NCBI GenBank assembly: GCA_900541925.1
Contig: UQMB01000003.1
Location: forward strand, 124,001-188,000
Length of the DNA stretch: 64,000 nucleotides
Direction: 5' to 3'
Source of the DNA: an uncultured Bacteroidales bacterium
GTDB lineage: Bacteria; Bacteroidota; Bacteroidia; Bacteroidales; UBA932
Part shown: piece after piece, positions 7,122 through 15,474 of the stretch
How the letters are laid out: each line of letters begins with the position of its first letter
Numbering within the stretch: the stretch's first letter is position 1
Notes under the pieces: generated by a model
The model's database searches: none
What the model was told of the DNA's origin: nothing
What the model saw: the letters and a program-made list of their open reading frames with translations, nothing else
Made by a program: the position numbers and the translations under genes

Positions 7122-8627
7122 TTACAGCTCCCTCTGGCCCTTCACGTACTCCTCGGCCATCTGGTGGAACTTCTCCACGAGGGAGGCGAGGTCCGGCTGG
7201 TCGGCGAGGTTCACGAGCTCGTGCGGGTCGTTGACTTCATCGATCAGCATGCGTCCCGCTCCGACTCCGTAGAACTCGGCGTAGCGCCAGCGTTCCGTGC
7301 GGATTCCGACTCCGGTGATGCCCTTGCCGTGGTTGTCCCATACGGTGTAGGCCGACTTGTCGAATTCGGCCTCCGGGTTGTCCAGGAGAGCCGCGAAGCT
7401 CTTGCCCTCAAGGTACTCGTTCTTCGGCAGGCCGCACAACTCCACGAGGGTAGGGTAGATGTCGAGGTTCTCGGTGATGCGGTAAGTCACCTTGCCGTTG
7501 CCCTTGGCACGCGGGTCCACGACCACCAGCGGCGTGTTGGTGGCCTCCTCCCAGAGGGAGCCGGCCTTGGACCACTTGCCCTTCTCACCGAGCATGAAGC
7601 CGTGGTCGACGCAGAACACTATGATGGTGTTGTCCCTCAGGCCGGCCTCGTCGAGCGCGGCTATGAGCCTGCCGACATTCCAGTCCACATAACTGATGCA
7701 GGCCCAGTATGCGCGGGTGAATGACTTCGCGTCCTCCGGGCTGCTGCGGCGGTTGATGAACACGTCGGCGTTGATGTCCCTGATGGAGCCGGCCGGGAAG
7801 CCGCGCGGAACCATCGGGTAGGTGCAGAAGTCTTCGGCGAGAGGTATGTCGTCGATGTCGTAGAGGTCGAAGAACCTCTGCGGCGCGATGCACGGGGTGT
7901 GGGGCTTGGAGTAGCCGCAGGCGATGAAGAACGGTTCGTCCTTGGCAGCCGCCGACTTGATGAATTCTATGGCCTTGTCGGTGTTGGTCTCCTCGCTCTT
8001 GTATTGGTTCTCGTCGGCGAACCACCTGTCTGAATGGGCTCCGTGGCCCACATTGTACTCATCTCCCGGCACGAGTTCGCGCTTGCCGTTCTTCTTGATG
8101 AGGTTCTTGCCGCCGCCGCGGCTCTCCACCCAGAGTCTGTGCTCGTCGGCGGAGACATGTGACGGCTTGAAGTCACCCACACCCTTGTCGCGGCGGCGTT
8201 CCCATCCCCCGAAATCCCAGGCGTCGCTGTCCTCGATGCCGGAGTGGAAGATCTTGCCTGAGACATAGGTCGTATACCCGTTCTGCTTGAAGTACATCGG
8301 GAGGCTCAGCCATTCTGGATGGTCGGCGCCCCACCACGGCGAGTTGTTGTAGATCATCGTGGATGTCGGCTTGTGCCCGGACAGCAGGGAGGTGCGGGAC
8401 GGGCCGGAGAGTGGATACTGGCAGTAGTTGTGCTGGAAGAGCACCCCTTCGGAAGCGAGTTTGTCGAAATTAGGGGTGTGCATCTGCGGCGTGCCGTAGA
8501 TTTTCCAGTCCGTGCGCATGTCGTCCGACATGATGAACAGAACGTTCATCTTCGGCTCCGCGCCTGTGGCCATAGCCGCGCCGGCCACCAGGCCGAGTCC
8601 GACGGCGGGAATCATCTGCTTGTTCAT
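7122..8627 (-). CDS. Periplasmic Ser-type sulfatase (family S1)
   Basis: 501 residues with an N-terminal signal peptide (to about residue 22). The alkaline-phosphatase-superfamily sulfatase features are complete: metal-binding 'FIMSDDMRTD' (Asp35/36), the maturation motif 'PLSGPSRTSLLSG' in which Ser74 would be converted to formylglycine and Arg78 stabilises it, and the late metal/active-site block 'CVDHGFMLGEKGKWSK'. A serine at the first motif position means activation needs an anaerobic radical-SAM maturase, not visible here. Overall it resembles iduronate-2-sulfatase-like enzymes (around S1_7), but substrate is not certain. Its ATG follows directly on the TAA of the upstream esterase gene, so translation is coupled. 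A fragment of a related sulfatase gene lies at 5069-5172. Confidence 0.93.
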   Translation of the reverse strand: MNKQMIPAVGLGLVAGAAMATGAEPKMNVLFIMSDDMRTDWKIYGTPQMHTPNFDKLASEGVLFQHNYCQYPLSGPSRTSLLSGHKPTSTMIYNNSPWWGADHPEWLSLPMYFKQNGYTTYVSGKIFHSGIEDSDAWDFGGWERRRDKGVGDFKPSHVSADEHRLWVESRGGGKNLIKKNGKRELVPGDEYNVGHGAHSDRWFADENQYKSEETNTDKAIEFIKSAAAKDEPFFIACGYSKPHTPCIAPQRFFDLYDIDDIPLAEDFCTYPMVPRGFPAGSIRDINADVFINRRSSPEDAKSFTRAYWACISYVDWNVGRLIAALDEAGLRDNTIIVFCVDHGFMLGEKGKWSKAGSLWEEATNTPLVVVDPRAKGNGKVTYRITENLDIYPTLVELCGLPKNEYLEGKSFAALLDNPEAEFDKSAYTVWDNHGKGITGVGIRTERWRYAEFYGVGAGRMLIDEVNDPHELVNLADQPDLASLVEKFHQMAEEYVKGQREL

Positions 8628-9920
8628 TTACAGGTAAAGTTTCATGAATTCAAGATAATATTTCCAGTCCTGCGGGAGCACCCCGTGGCCTCCGTCATGC
8701 ATCACGAAGCCGAGAGTGTTGAAGATAGGTTTCTCCGGCGCAGGCATCACATTGGTGCCGAGGTCGTCCTTGCCCAGCAGCTCGTAGACCGGTCCGGCCT
8801 CCACTGCGGCGCAGAACTCTCCCTTGGCGTCGGACCATGTGTCCGTGCTTCCCGTGGACAGCAGCAGCGGGCGTGGAGCCACGAGGGAGATCACGAGGTT
8901 GGCGTCCATCGGCATCTTGGTCACGTCGGAGGCGTGCTTGCTGTAGTTGGCCGCGAACTGGTAGGAATAGCGGGTCGGATCGGTGAGGTGGGCCACCGTC
9001 TCGCCGTAGTTGCGGCGGCTCAGCGCGGCGCCGCCCTCTCCGGAGCAGCTCGGAATCACGACGGCGATCCTCTGGTCGCGGGCTCCCGCCCAGATGGTGG
9101 TCTTGCCGAGGCGCGAGCAGCCGGTGAGGGCGATCCTCTTGGCGTTGATGTCCGGGTCCTTCTCGAAATAGTCAATCACATTGCTCACTCCCCATGCCCA
9201 GGCGGACACTGCGCCCCACTCGTCGTCAGCGAAGCCGGTCTGCCCGTCCTTGAGGTAGAGGCTGCGGACGCCGAGGGAGATGCCTCCCTGGAAGTCCGGC
9301 TCGAAGTCGGTGTAGCAGAGGGTGGCGAAGCCGTAGCCTTCCTTGAGGTACTCCTTGATCACGGAGTCAAGGGTGAACTTGGATGCTGCCGGATTGGACT
9401 CGGCCAGCCTGACCTGCTTGGTGTTCTTGTCCCAGCTGCGGCCTGGCTTGACTCCCGGATCGGCCACCGTGAGGTTGTTGGGGCTGAAGCTCAGGTTCAG
9501 CAGCAGCGGCACAGGGCCATTGGCGTCTTTAGGGAGGTAGATCAGCACATCGGCGCGAGGGCCTTCATTGTCCTTGGAGAAGTAGATGGTGACCTGCTTG
9601 CGCACCGCGCCTCCATCCAGTCCGAGGTCCTGCCGGACATCGTAGCGCACTTTGAGCTTTTTGGCCGGCCACTTGCCGTACTGGTTCTCCTCGACCGCCT
9701 TGAGGACTTCAGGGCGGCGCTTGCGCCACCATTCTTTGGCGGTGGTGACCTTCTTACCGTTGTTGAGGGTGAGCGCGTCAGGCAGGGTGGCCTTGTAGTC
9801 GCCGACCTTGGATTCGTCGTAGTTCACCGGGATGCCCGCGACGACATCCTGCTGGGCATAGGCTGAGCCGGCCGCGAGTATGCAAGCGGACAGGCTTAAT
9901 GTGAAAATCAAATGTTTCAT
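8628..9920 (-). CDS. CE15-like glucuronoyl esterase (alpha/beta hydrolase)
   Basis: 430 residues from ATG 9920, which directly precedes a signal peptide (MKHLIFTLSLS... ending near SAYA); the possible start 12 codons upstream is rejected for that reason. The CE15 nucleophile motif 'LTGCSRLGKTTIWAGA' (G-C-S-R-x-G-K; Ser269 in this numbering) is present. It is followed by 'SCSGEGGAALSRRNYGE', the 'LVAPRPLLLSTGS' strand and a late His in 'VMHDGGHGVLP'. CE15 enzymes cut esters of glucuronic acid, classically those linking xylan to lignin; some bacterial members remove methyl esters from uronates. It is translationally coupled to the sulfatase and divergent from the GH78 gene, implying joint action on a uronate-containing glycan. 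Confidence 0.88.
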   Translation of the reverse strand: MKHLIFTLSLSACILAAGSAYAQQDVVAGIPVNYDESKVGDYKATLPDALTLNNGKKVTTAKEWWRKRRPEVLKAVEENQYGKWPAKKLKVRYDVRQDLGLDGGAVRKQVTIYFSKDNEGPRADVLIYLPKDANGPVPLLLNLSFSPNNLTVADPGVKPGRSWDKNTKQVRLAESNPAASKFTLDSVIKEYLKEGYGFATLCYTDFEPDFQGGISLGVRSLYLKDGQTGFADDEWGAVSAWAWGVSNVIDYFEKDPDINAKRIALTGCSRLGKTTIWAGARDQRIAVVIPSCSGEGGAALSRRNYGETVAHLTDPTRYSYQFAANYSKHASDVTKMPMDANLVISLVAPRPLLLSTGSTDTWSDAKGEFCAAVEAGPVYELLGKDDLGTNVMPAPEKPIFNTLGFVMHDGGHGVLPQDWKYYLEFMKLYL

Positions 9921-9993
9921 CTGCTGTGTGGTTATTTGTTCCCCTAAATTAAGCAAAAATTCATAACTTTACGCAAATTGTTACCGCATAAAG

Positions 9994-12900
9994 ATGACCA
10001 GGACAAAAATTTTCCTAATGTCGCTCTCCCTCCTGCTGGCGGGAGCGCCCCTCACGGCCGGTACGGCCGTAATCAATCTTCGCACAGAGTCGATGCGGAC
10101 ACCTGTCGGCATCGATGAATCACGGCCGTATTTCAGCTGGCAGATGTCCTCTGACCGTATCGGCGCCGCCCAGAAGGCCTACAGGATAGTCGTCGCCGAC
10201 AGTCGCGAGGGCCTCGTCTCCGGAGACTTCGTCTTCGATTCGGGCCTTGTGCGCTCGGATGAGTCACTCAACATTCAATATGCCGGGGCCGCCCTGCGCG
10301 CCTCGACGCGATATTTCTGGAGAGTCAGCGTCACCGACGAGACCGGCTCGACCCACGACTCCGAACCGACATGGTTCGAAACCGGCCTGATGGGCAGCGG
10401 CTGGAGCGGGGCGCAGTGGATAGGCTCGGAGAAGGTCGGAGCCTCCAAGTACCGCACGTTCTTCAACATAGATTATGATGTCCGTATCCCGGAAGGCAGC
10501 CGCCGCGCGGTGTTCGCCTACAGCGTCAAGGACAAGGACAACTACATAACCGTGGGACTTGACATCAGCGGCAAGCCGTCTCTCAGCGTGGATTATGCCG
10601 TGGAGGGTGACAGACGCCACCTTTCCACTATAGACGTTTCCGGCCTGATCACTCCGGAGAACAGTCATGCCTCCCACCACCTGACCCTCAAGGTCAGCAC
10701 CCCGGGCTACCATCTCAAGTCCAACCTGATAGTCCTGCTTGACGGGGAGATGCTGCGTCCGGTCGAGGGCGTGCCGGGCGGTCCCGCCAGGGAGAATGTC
10801 TCCTCCGGCAACCCTTTCCAGATGGTGATCACCCCTTATCCGGGAGGCGAGAGGGTACATGACTGGGCCCGCCTGCATTCGATAGGCTTCCTCCAGCCCA
10901 AGGGACAGAAGGCCGAGTTCTCCAATATCACGATTTCCGAGGACAACTGGGGCACGGTGCTCTACACAGACCCGGAGCGTGAGCATGTCGTGAGCGGCAA
11001 CGGCCGCTTGCAGACTTGGGAGCCGTACGGCAAGGTTTCCGCTCCGATGCTGCGTCGCGGCGTCGAGATCACCCGTCCGCTCAGGAGCGCGAAACTCTAT
11101 GTCACGGCGCGCGGAATCTATGAGTTCTACATCAACGGAGAGCGTGTCAGCAACGACTGGTTCAACCCGGGCTGGACGGACTACCGCTACCGCATCATGT
11201 ACAACAGCTATGATGTCACCGCGATGCTCCGGCAGGGTTCCAACGGCCTCGGCGCCATGCTCGGTGCCGGCTGGTACAGCGACCTCAACATTTTCACCTC
11301 CGCCTTCGTGGACCCGTACGGCATCAGGCAGTCGCTGCTTGCCAAACTCCTGCTCACCTACGAGGACGGCACCAGCGAGGTGATCGTCACCGACGGCAAG
11401 TGGAAGAAGTACGACGACGGCCCGGTGGTGCGCAACGGTTTCCAGTTCGGCGAGGACTATGACGCGCGCAAAGAAGTGGACGGCTGGAACGATGGCGGAT
11501 TCGACGACTCCGCATGGGAAGGCGCGGACATATTCGAGCGTCCGGCCCCGAGCGTCAAGCTCCAGTCTTATATAGGTTTGCCTATACAGAACAACATTAC
11601 TCTCACCGCCGTAAGCGTCAGCGAGCCGGTCAAGGGCACGTTCGTCTATGACTTCGGCCAGAATGTGGTCGGCGTGCCGAGGCTTGAGGGCATGAAGGGG
11701 AAGAGAGGGCAGACCGTGACCCTCCGTTTCGGGGAGATGATATACCCGGAGACCATCCCTACCGCTCCGGTGGAGCCATATACCGTGGAGACTTACGAGA
11801 AGATGAAGGGCCAGGTGTATATCGAGAACTACCGCGGCGCCATCTCCATCGACAACTACATCATGCGCGGCCGCGCGGAAGGGGAGACCTGGCAGCCGCT
11901 GTTTACCGACCACGGATTCCGGTATGTATCCGTGACAGGCCTCGGGAAGCCTCTCCCGATAGAGTCGGTCAAGGCAGTGGTGCTTGAGTCCATAGGCGAG
12001 ACCACCGCCAGCTTCGAGAGCTCCGACAAGAACGTCAACCGCCTCTTCGAGAACATCCTCTGGGGCCAGAGGGGCAATTTCCAGGCCGTGCCGACAGACT
12101 GCCCTCAGCGCGATGAGCGCCAGGGATGGACAGGCGACGCGCAGGTGTTCGCGCGCACCGCCACCTACTTCAGCCCGTGGGTGGACAAGTTCTACGACCG
12201 CTGGTTCTGCTCCATCAGGGACAACCAGAACCTTGACGGCAGCTACTTCAACTATTACCCTGTCACCGGCCGCCCGCCATACGGATTCACCAACGAGAAC
12301 CCTGGCTGGATGGGCTGGATGGAGGCCGGGATCATCGTGCCTTATCAGGTCTACATGCAATACGGCGACATCAAGGCCGTGGCGCAGATGTACGACTCGA
12401 TGGTCCGTTATATGGATTATCTGGAGCGCAAGTCCACCGGATTCCTCCAGCCTGACTCGGGCATCGGCGACCACCTCGCAGTGGAGAAGACCAATGTCGG
12501 CCTGACCAATACGGCATATTATGCATACGACGCCTATATGATGTCCAAGATGGCGGCGGCGCTCGGCAAGAAGTCCGACGCGGCCAGATACTCAGCCCTC
12601 TACGACAACATCAAGGCGGCTTTCAACAGGACTTATGTCCGCGAAGACGGGGTTACAGTGGCTCCGTACAAGCCGGTCAAGTGGTCCGGGATGCCTGCCG
12701 CCGAGGGCGGCCCGAAGGAAGGAGATCTCATCCCTGTGGACACCCAGACCTCCTATGCGCTGCCTCTGCGCTTCGGCCTGTTCGACGGCTCAGTCAGAGA
12801 CAAGGCTGTGGCGAATCTGGTAAAGAACATCCGGGAGCATGGAGACAAGCTCACCACCGGGTTCATCGGTACCCCGTACCTCAATCCGGCCCTCTCCGAC

Positions 12901-13419
12901 AACGGCCGCGATGATGTGGCGTTCACCCTCTTCGAGCAGAAGGACTGCCCGTCCTGGCTCTACCCTGTGCTCCAGGGCGCGACCACGATGTGGGAGAGGT
13001 GGAACTCCTACACCATAGAGAACGGCTTCGGCCCTGTGGACATGAACTCATTCAACCACTACGCCTACGGCGCGATAGGGGAGTGGATGTATGCCTACCT
13101 GCTCGGTTTCCAGCGCGATGAGGACAGGCCTGCATACAAGCACATCCTCCTCCAGCCTCGCGTGGGCGGGGATCTGGAATATGTCAGCGGCGGCTTCGAG
13201 AGCCCGTACGGGCGCATAGACGGCGGCTGGGAGAAGACCCGGCGCGGATACATCTACCGTGTCACCATCCCTGCCAACACCACGGCTTCGCTCACCCTGA
13301 GGGGGTCCGAGGTGAAGATTCTCCGCGGCGGCGAGGGTGCCGGTCCGATGCGCAGCCTCAAGGGCAAGGTCATGGCCGAACTGAAGTCCGGCAGTTACGA
13401 ATTTGAAGTCACACTATAA
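9994..13419 (+). CDS. GH78 alpha-L-rhamnosidase
   Basis: 1,141 residues with a signal peptide (to about residue 22). Domain order is that of bacterial GH78 enzymes. First comes a fibronectin-like domain opening 'NLRTESMRTPVGIDESRPYF', then beta-sandwich domains including the carbohydrate-binding 'ITRPLRSAKLYVTARGIYEF'. An (alpha/alpha)6 barrel and a C-terminal beta domain follow. The catalytic acid is Glu708 in 'DCPQRDERQGWTGD' and the likely base is Glu1001 in 'GATTMWERWNSY'. The enzyme releases terminal L-rhamnose from plant or bacterial glycans by inversion. It is divergent from the esterase-sulfatase pair across 73 bases, and the M20 peptidase start overlaps its stop (TAATG). Confidence 0.95.
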   Translation: MTRTKIFLMSLSLLLAGAPLTAGTAVINLRTESMRTPVGIDESRPYFSWQMSSDRIGAAQKAYRIVVADSREGLVSGDFVFDSGLVRSDESLNIQYAGAALRASTRYFWRVSVTDETGSTHDSEPTWFETGLMGSGWSGAQWIGSEKVGASKYRTFFNIDYDVRIPEGSRRAVFAYSVKDKDNYITVGLDISGKPSLSVDYAVEGDRRHLSTIDVSGLITPENSHASHHLTLKVSTPGYHLKSNLIVLLDGEMLRPVEGVPGGPARENVSSGNPFQMVITPYPGGERVHDWARLHSIGFLQPKGQKAEFSNITISEDNWGTVLYTDPEREHVVSGNGRLQTWEPYGKVSAPMLRRGVEITRPLRSAKLYVTARGIYEFYINGERVSNDWFNPGWTDYRYRIMYNSYDVTAMLRQGSNGLGAMLGAGWYSDLNIFTSAFVDPYGIRQSLLAKLLLTYEDGTSEVIVTDGKWKKYDDGPVVRNGFQFGEDYDARKEVDGWNDGGFDDSAWEGADIFERPAPSVKLQSYIGLPIQNNITLTAVSVSEPVKGTFVYDFGQNVVGVPRLEGMKGKRGQTVTLRFGEMIYPETIPTAPVEPYTVETYEKMKGQVYIENYRGAISIDNYIMRGRAEGETWQPLFTDHGFRYVSVTGLGKPLPIESVKAVVLESIGETTASFESSDKNVNRLFENILWGQRGNFQAVPTDCPQRDERQGWTGDAQVFARTATYFSPWVDKFYDRWFCSIRDNQNLDGSYFNYYPVTGRPPYGFTNENPGWMGWMEAGIIVPYQVYMQYGDIKAVAQMYDSMVRYMDYLERKSTGFLQPDSGIGDHLAVEKTNVGLTNTAYYAYDAYMMSKMAAALGKKSDAARYSALYDNIKAAFNRTYVREDGVTVAPYKPVKWSGMPAAEGGPKEGDLIPVDTQTSYALPLRFGLFDGSVRDKAVANLVKNIREHGDKLTTGFIGTPYLNPALSDNGRDDVAFTLFEQKDCPSWLYPVLQGATTMWERWNSYTIENGFGPVDMNSFNHYAYGAIGEWMYAYLLGFQRDEDRPAYKHILLQPRVGGDLEYVSGGFESPYGRIDGGWEKTRRGYIYRVTIPANTTASLTLRGSEVKILRGGEGAGPMRSLKGKVMAELKSGSYEFEVTL

Positions 13420-14771
13420 TGAAAGAATACATCGAACAGAACCGTGAGCGTTTCCTCCAGGAACTCTTCACCATCCTGCGTATCCCTTCGGTCAGTGCGA
13501 AGCAGGAACACAAGGCTGACATGTACCGCTGCGCCGAGACGATTGCCGACCTCCTTCTGGAGGCCGGCGCGGATGAGGCCGGGGTGTGCGACACGGCAGG
13601 GCATCCAGTGGTGTTCGGCCAGAAGATCATCGACCCGTCCTTGAGCACGGTACTCGTCTATGGCCACTATGATGTCCAGCCTCCTGAGCCGCTTGAGAAA
13701 TGGAATTCCGACCCTTTCGAGCCAGTGGTGCACGACGGGGCAATCTGGGGGCGCGGGGCCAATGACGACAAGGGCCAGCTCTTCATGCACATCAAGGCTT
13801 TCGAGTATCTGCTGCGCAGCGGCCGTCTTCGCCACAATGTGAAGTTCCTTTTTGAGGGTGAGGAGGAGATAGGAAGTCCTTCGCTCCCTGCCTGGATCAA
13901 GGCGCACAAGAAGCTGCTGAAAGCTGATGTCTGTCTGGTGAGCGACACCACGATGATAAGCGACAAGGTCCCGTCCATCAATTGCGGGATGCGCGGTCTG
14001 AGTTATCTGGAAGTCAAGGTCACAGGGCCCAACAAGGACCTGCACTCGGGGCATTACGGCGGAGCCGTGGCCAATCCGATACAGGTGCTCTGCGAGATGA
14101 TATCAGGCTTGATAGATTCCGACGGGCGCGTGACCGTGCCGGGGTTCTATGATGATGTGGTGGAACTCTCCCGCGCTGAGCGCAGGATGCTTGCGCGTGC
14201 TCCGTTCAACATGCAGGAATACAAAGATTTCCTTGGCGTGAGGGCGCTTCGCGGCGAGAAAGGCTACACCCCTCTGGAACGGACAGGCATCAGGCCTTGC
14301 CTTGATGTCTGCGGAATATACGGCGGCTACACCGGCGAAGGGGCCAAGACGGTTCTCCCTTCCGAGGCCCGAGCCAAGATTTCCATGCGTCTTGTGCCGA
14401 ATCAGCGCAGCGCTGACATAACGCGCCGTTTCGCCCGTTACTTCAAGTCGTTGGCCCCGCGCTGCGTCAGTGTGGAGGTCAAGGAGTGCGAGGGCGGTGA
14501 CGGCTTCCTCATCCCTATCAGTTCTTCCGCCTACAAGGCCGCCGCCCGCGCCATAGGCGAGGTCTATGGCATTGAGCCGGTGCCGTCGCGTGGCGGCGGA
14601 TCCATCGCCGTGCTCGCCGAGGTGCAGAAGATACTGGGCATAGATCCGCTTCTGATGGGTTTCGGTCTGGAGCGTGACACTATCCACTCGCCGAACGAGA
14701 GTTTCCTGCTCAGCCAGTTCTTCCGGGGGATGGAGTCCATCGCCAAGTTCTACGAGTACTGGAACGCCTGA
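13419..14771 (+). CDS. M20-family dipeptidase/peptidase
   Basis: 450 residues, no signal peptide, so cytoplasmic. Zinc-ligand motifs of M20 are all visible: 'VYGHYDVQPPEPLEKW' (His83, Asp85), 'WGRGANDDKGQ' (bridging Asp), 'FLFEGEEEIGSPSL' (catalytic and metal Glu), and the terminal 'DTIHSPNESF' His. An inserted dimerisation domain ('KDLHSGHYGGAVANPIQVL') places it with the CNDP-like dipeptidases. Such enzymes split dipeptides and other small amides. Its start codon shares a base with the rhamnosidase stop, so they are co-translated. The link to glycan use is unclear and may be only positional. Confidence 0.92.
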   Translation: MKEYIEQNRERFLQELFTILRIPSVSAKQEHKADMYRCAETIADLLLEAGADEAGVCDTAGHPVVFGQKIIDPSLSTVLVYGHYDVQPPEPLEKWNSDPFEPVVHDGAIWGRGANDDKGQLFMHIKAFEYLLRSGRLRHNVKFLFEGEEEIGSPSLPAWIKAHKKLLKADVCLVSDTTMISDKVPSINCGMRGLSYLEVKVTGPNKDLHSGHYGGAVANPIQVLCEMISGLIDSDGRVTVPGFYDDVVELSRAERRMLARAPFNMQEYKDFLGVRALRGEKGYTPLERTGIRPCLDVCGIYGGYTGEGAKTVLPSEARAKISMRLVPNQRSADITRRFARYFKSLAPRCVSVEVKECEGGDGFLIPISSSAYKAAARAIGEVYGIEPVPSRGGGSIAVLAEVQKILGIDPLLMGFGLERDTIHSPNESFLLSQFFRGMESIAKFYEYWNA

Positions 14772-14867
14772 CCAGCCTGACCAGCCTGCGGCGGGGCTGC
14801 GGCTGGGGTCTGGTTGGCTGTGGCGGGGTTTGGTTTGCGGTGGGTCCGGTTTGCGGATCTGGTTTGC

Positions 14868-14975
14868 GGTGGCGGATAAGCACCTGATAATGAGCGGAAT
14901 AATGATTTGTCCTGTCTGGTTTTGCCGACAGGTAAAGTGCTCTTTTGCTTGATTGTCAGCGTGTTATCTGCCACC
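14868..14975. repeat. 108-bp nested-palindrome repeat, copy 1
   Basis: Outer arms GGTGGCGGATAA (14868-14879) and TTATCTGCCACC (14964-14975) pair at 11 of 12 positions. Inside is a second inverted repeat, CCTGTC (14911-14916) / GACAGG (14927-14932). The same architecture and exactly the same length recur at 27147-27254, with the arms and inner palindrome best conserved. It lies in the gap between the M20 gene and the next operon, after a G-rich stretch with GGTTTGCGG reiterations (14830-14870). It may be a REP/MITE-like element or a structured RNA; no duplicated target site is evident. Confidence 0.6.
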
Positions 14976-14988
14976 AGTCTTGTGTGTC

Positions 14989-15019
14989 TTGCGGGAGAAG
15001 TGGATTTTGATTAAGTTTG
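14989..15019 (+). promoter_or_regulatory. Promoter of the 15040-18469 operon
   Basis: TTG at 14989-14991, a 20-base spacer, and TAAGTTTG at 15012-15019 (exact TAnnTTTG) fit the Bacteroidota -33/-7 pattern. The start codon of the first gene is 20 bases downstream of the -7 box. Confidence 0.65.
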
Positions 15020-15039
15020 CAGGAAATAGTGTATTTGTT

Positions 15040-15474
15040 ATGACAAAGAAAACCAAGGTGATCTCCTGGATCGTGGGCGTGCTGCTCGTGGCGTTGGCGG
15101 CCGTGCTCTATTTTAAGTTCTATTTTGTCTTCGGTGACGGCGTAAAGGCCGGGGAACTCAACCAGATAGTCCACAAGGGATGGGTCTGGAAGACCTACGA
15201 GGGCAGGCTGATTCAGACAGGGTTCAACAGCACCAAGCACAGCGGCAGCCTGCAGTCCAACGAGTTCAACTTCTCGGTGACCGACAAGGCCGTGGCTGAT
15301 TCGCTGATGAGATGCAGCGGCAAGATGGTGGAGCTTCACTACAAGGAATATAACGGATGGCTGCCATGGCGCGGCATGCAGAGATATATTGTGGACAAGA
15401 TCATTTCCGTAAGCAAGCCGAATGCCGCTTCGGAAGTGCCGTATATCACAGGAGGAGAGGAGGCTGATCTATGA
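15040..15474 (+). CDS. Single-span membrane-anchored protein of unknown function
   Basis: 144 residues from ATG 15040; the upstream in-frame start at 14953 would lie inside the repeat and in front of the promoter and is rejected. Residues ~7-27 form one membrane helix ('VISWIVGVLLVALAAVLYF'), with the rest periplasmic. The core 'VKAGELNQIVHKGWVWKTYE' and 'GRLIQTGFNS' is a conserved pattern in short Bacteroidota proteins that databases often mislabel (recalled, not checked) as '6-phosphogluconate dehydrogenase'; nothing here supports that activity. It starts a three-gene operon with overlapping starts and stops, together with an S9 peptidase and a secreted protein. Confidence 0.75.
   Translation: MTKKTKVISWIVGVLLVALAAVLYFKFYFVFGDGVKAGELNQIVHKGWVWKTYEGRLIQTGFNSTKHSGSLQSNEFNFSVTDKAVADSLMRCSGKMVELHYKEYNGWLPWRGMQRYIVDKIISVSKPNAASEVPYITGGEEADL

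Noticed and set aside
8319..9866. A 515-codon plus-strand frame over the sulfatase and esterase genes
   Set aside because: It spans two well-supported minus-strand genes and encodes no recognisable protein; it is an artefact of third-position GC bias.
10264..12474. A 736-codon open frame antisense to the GH78 gene
   Set aside because: It is a shadow of the GC-biased rhamnosidase codons; its translation is rich in Val, Arg, His and Leu without any domain, and the sense gene is unmistakable.
14785..14860. G-run-rich stretch that might form a G-quadruplex
   Set aside because: The loops between GGGG runs are 8-15 bases long and irregular; support is weak.
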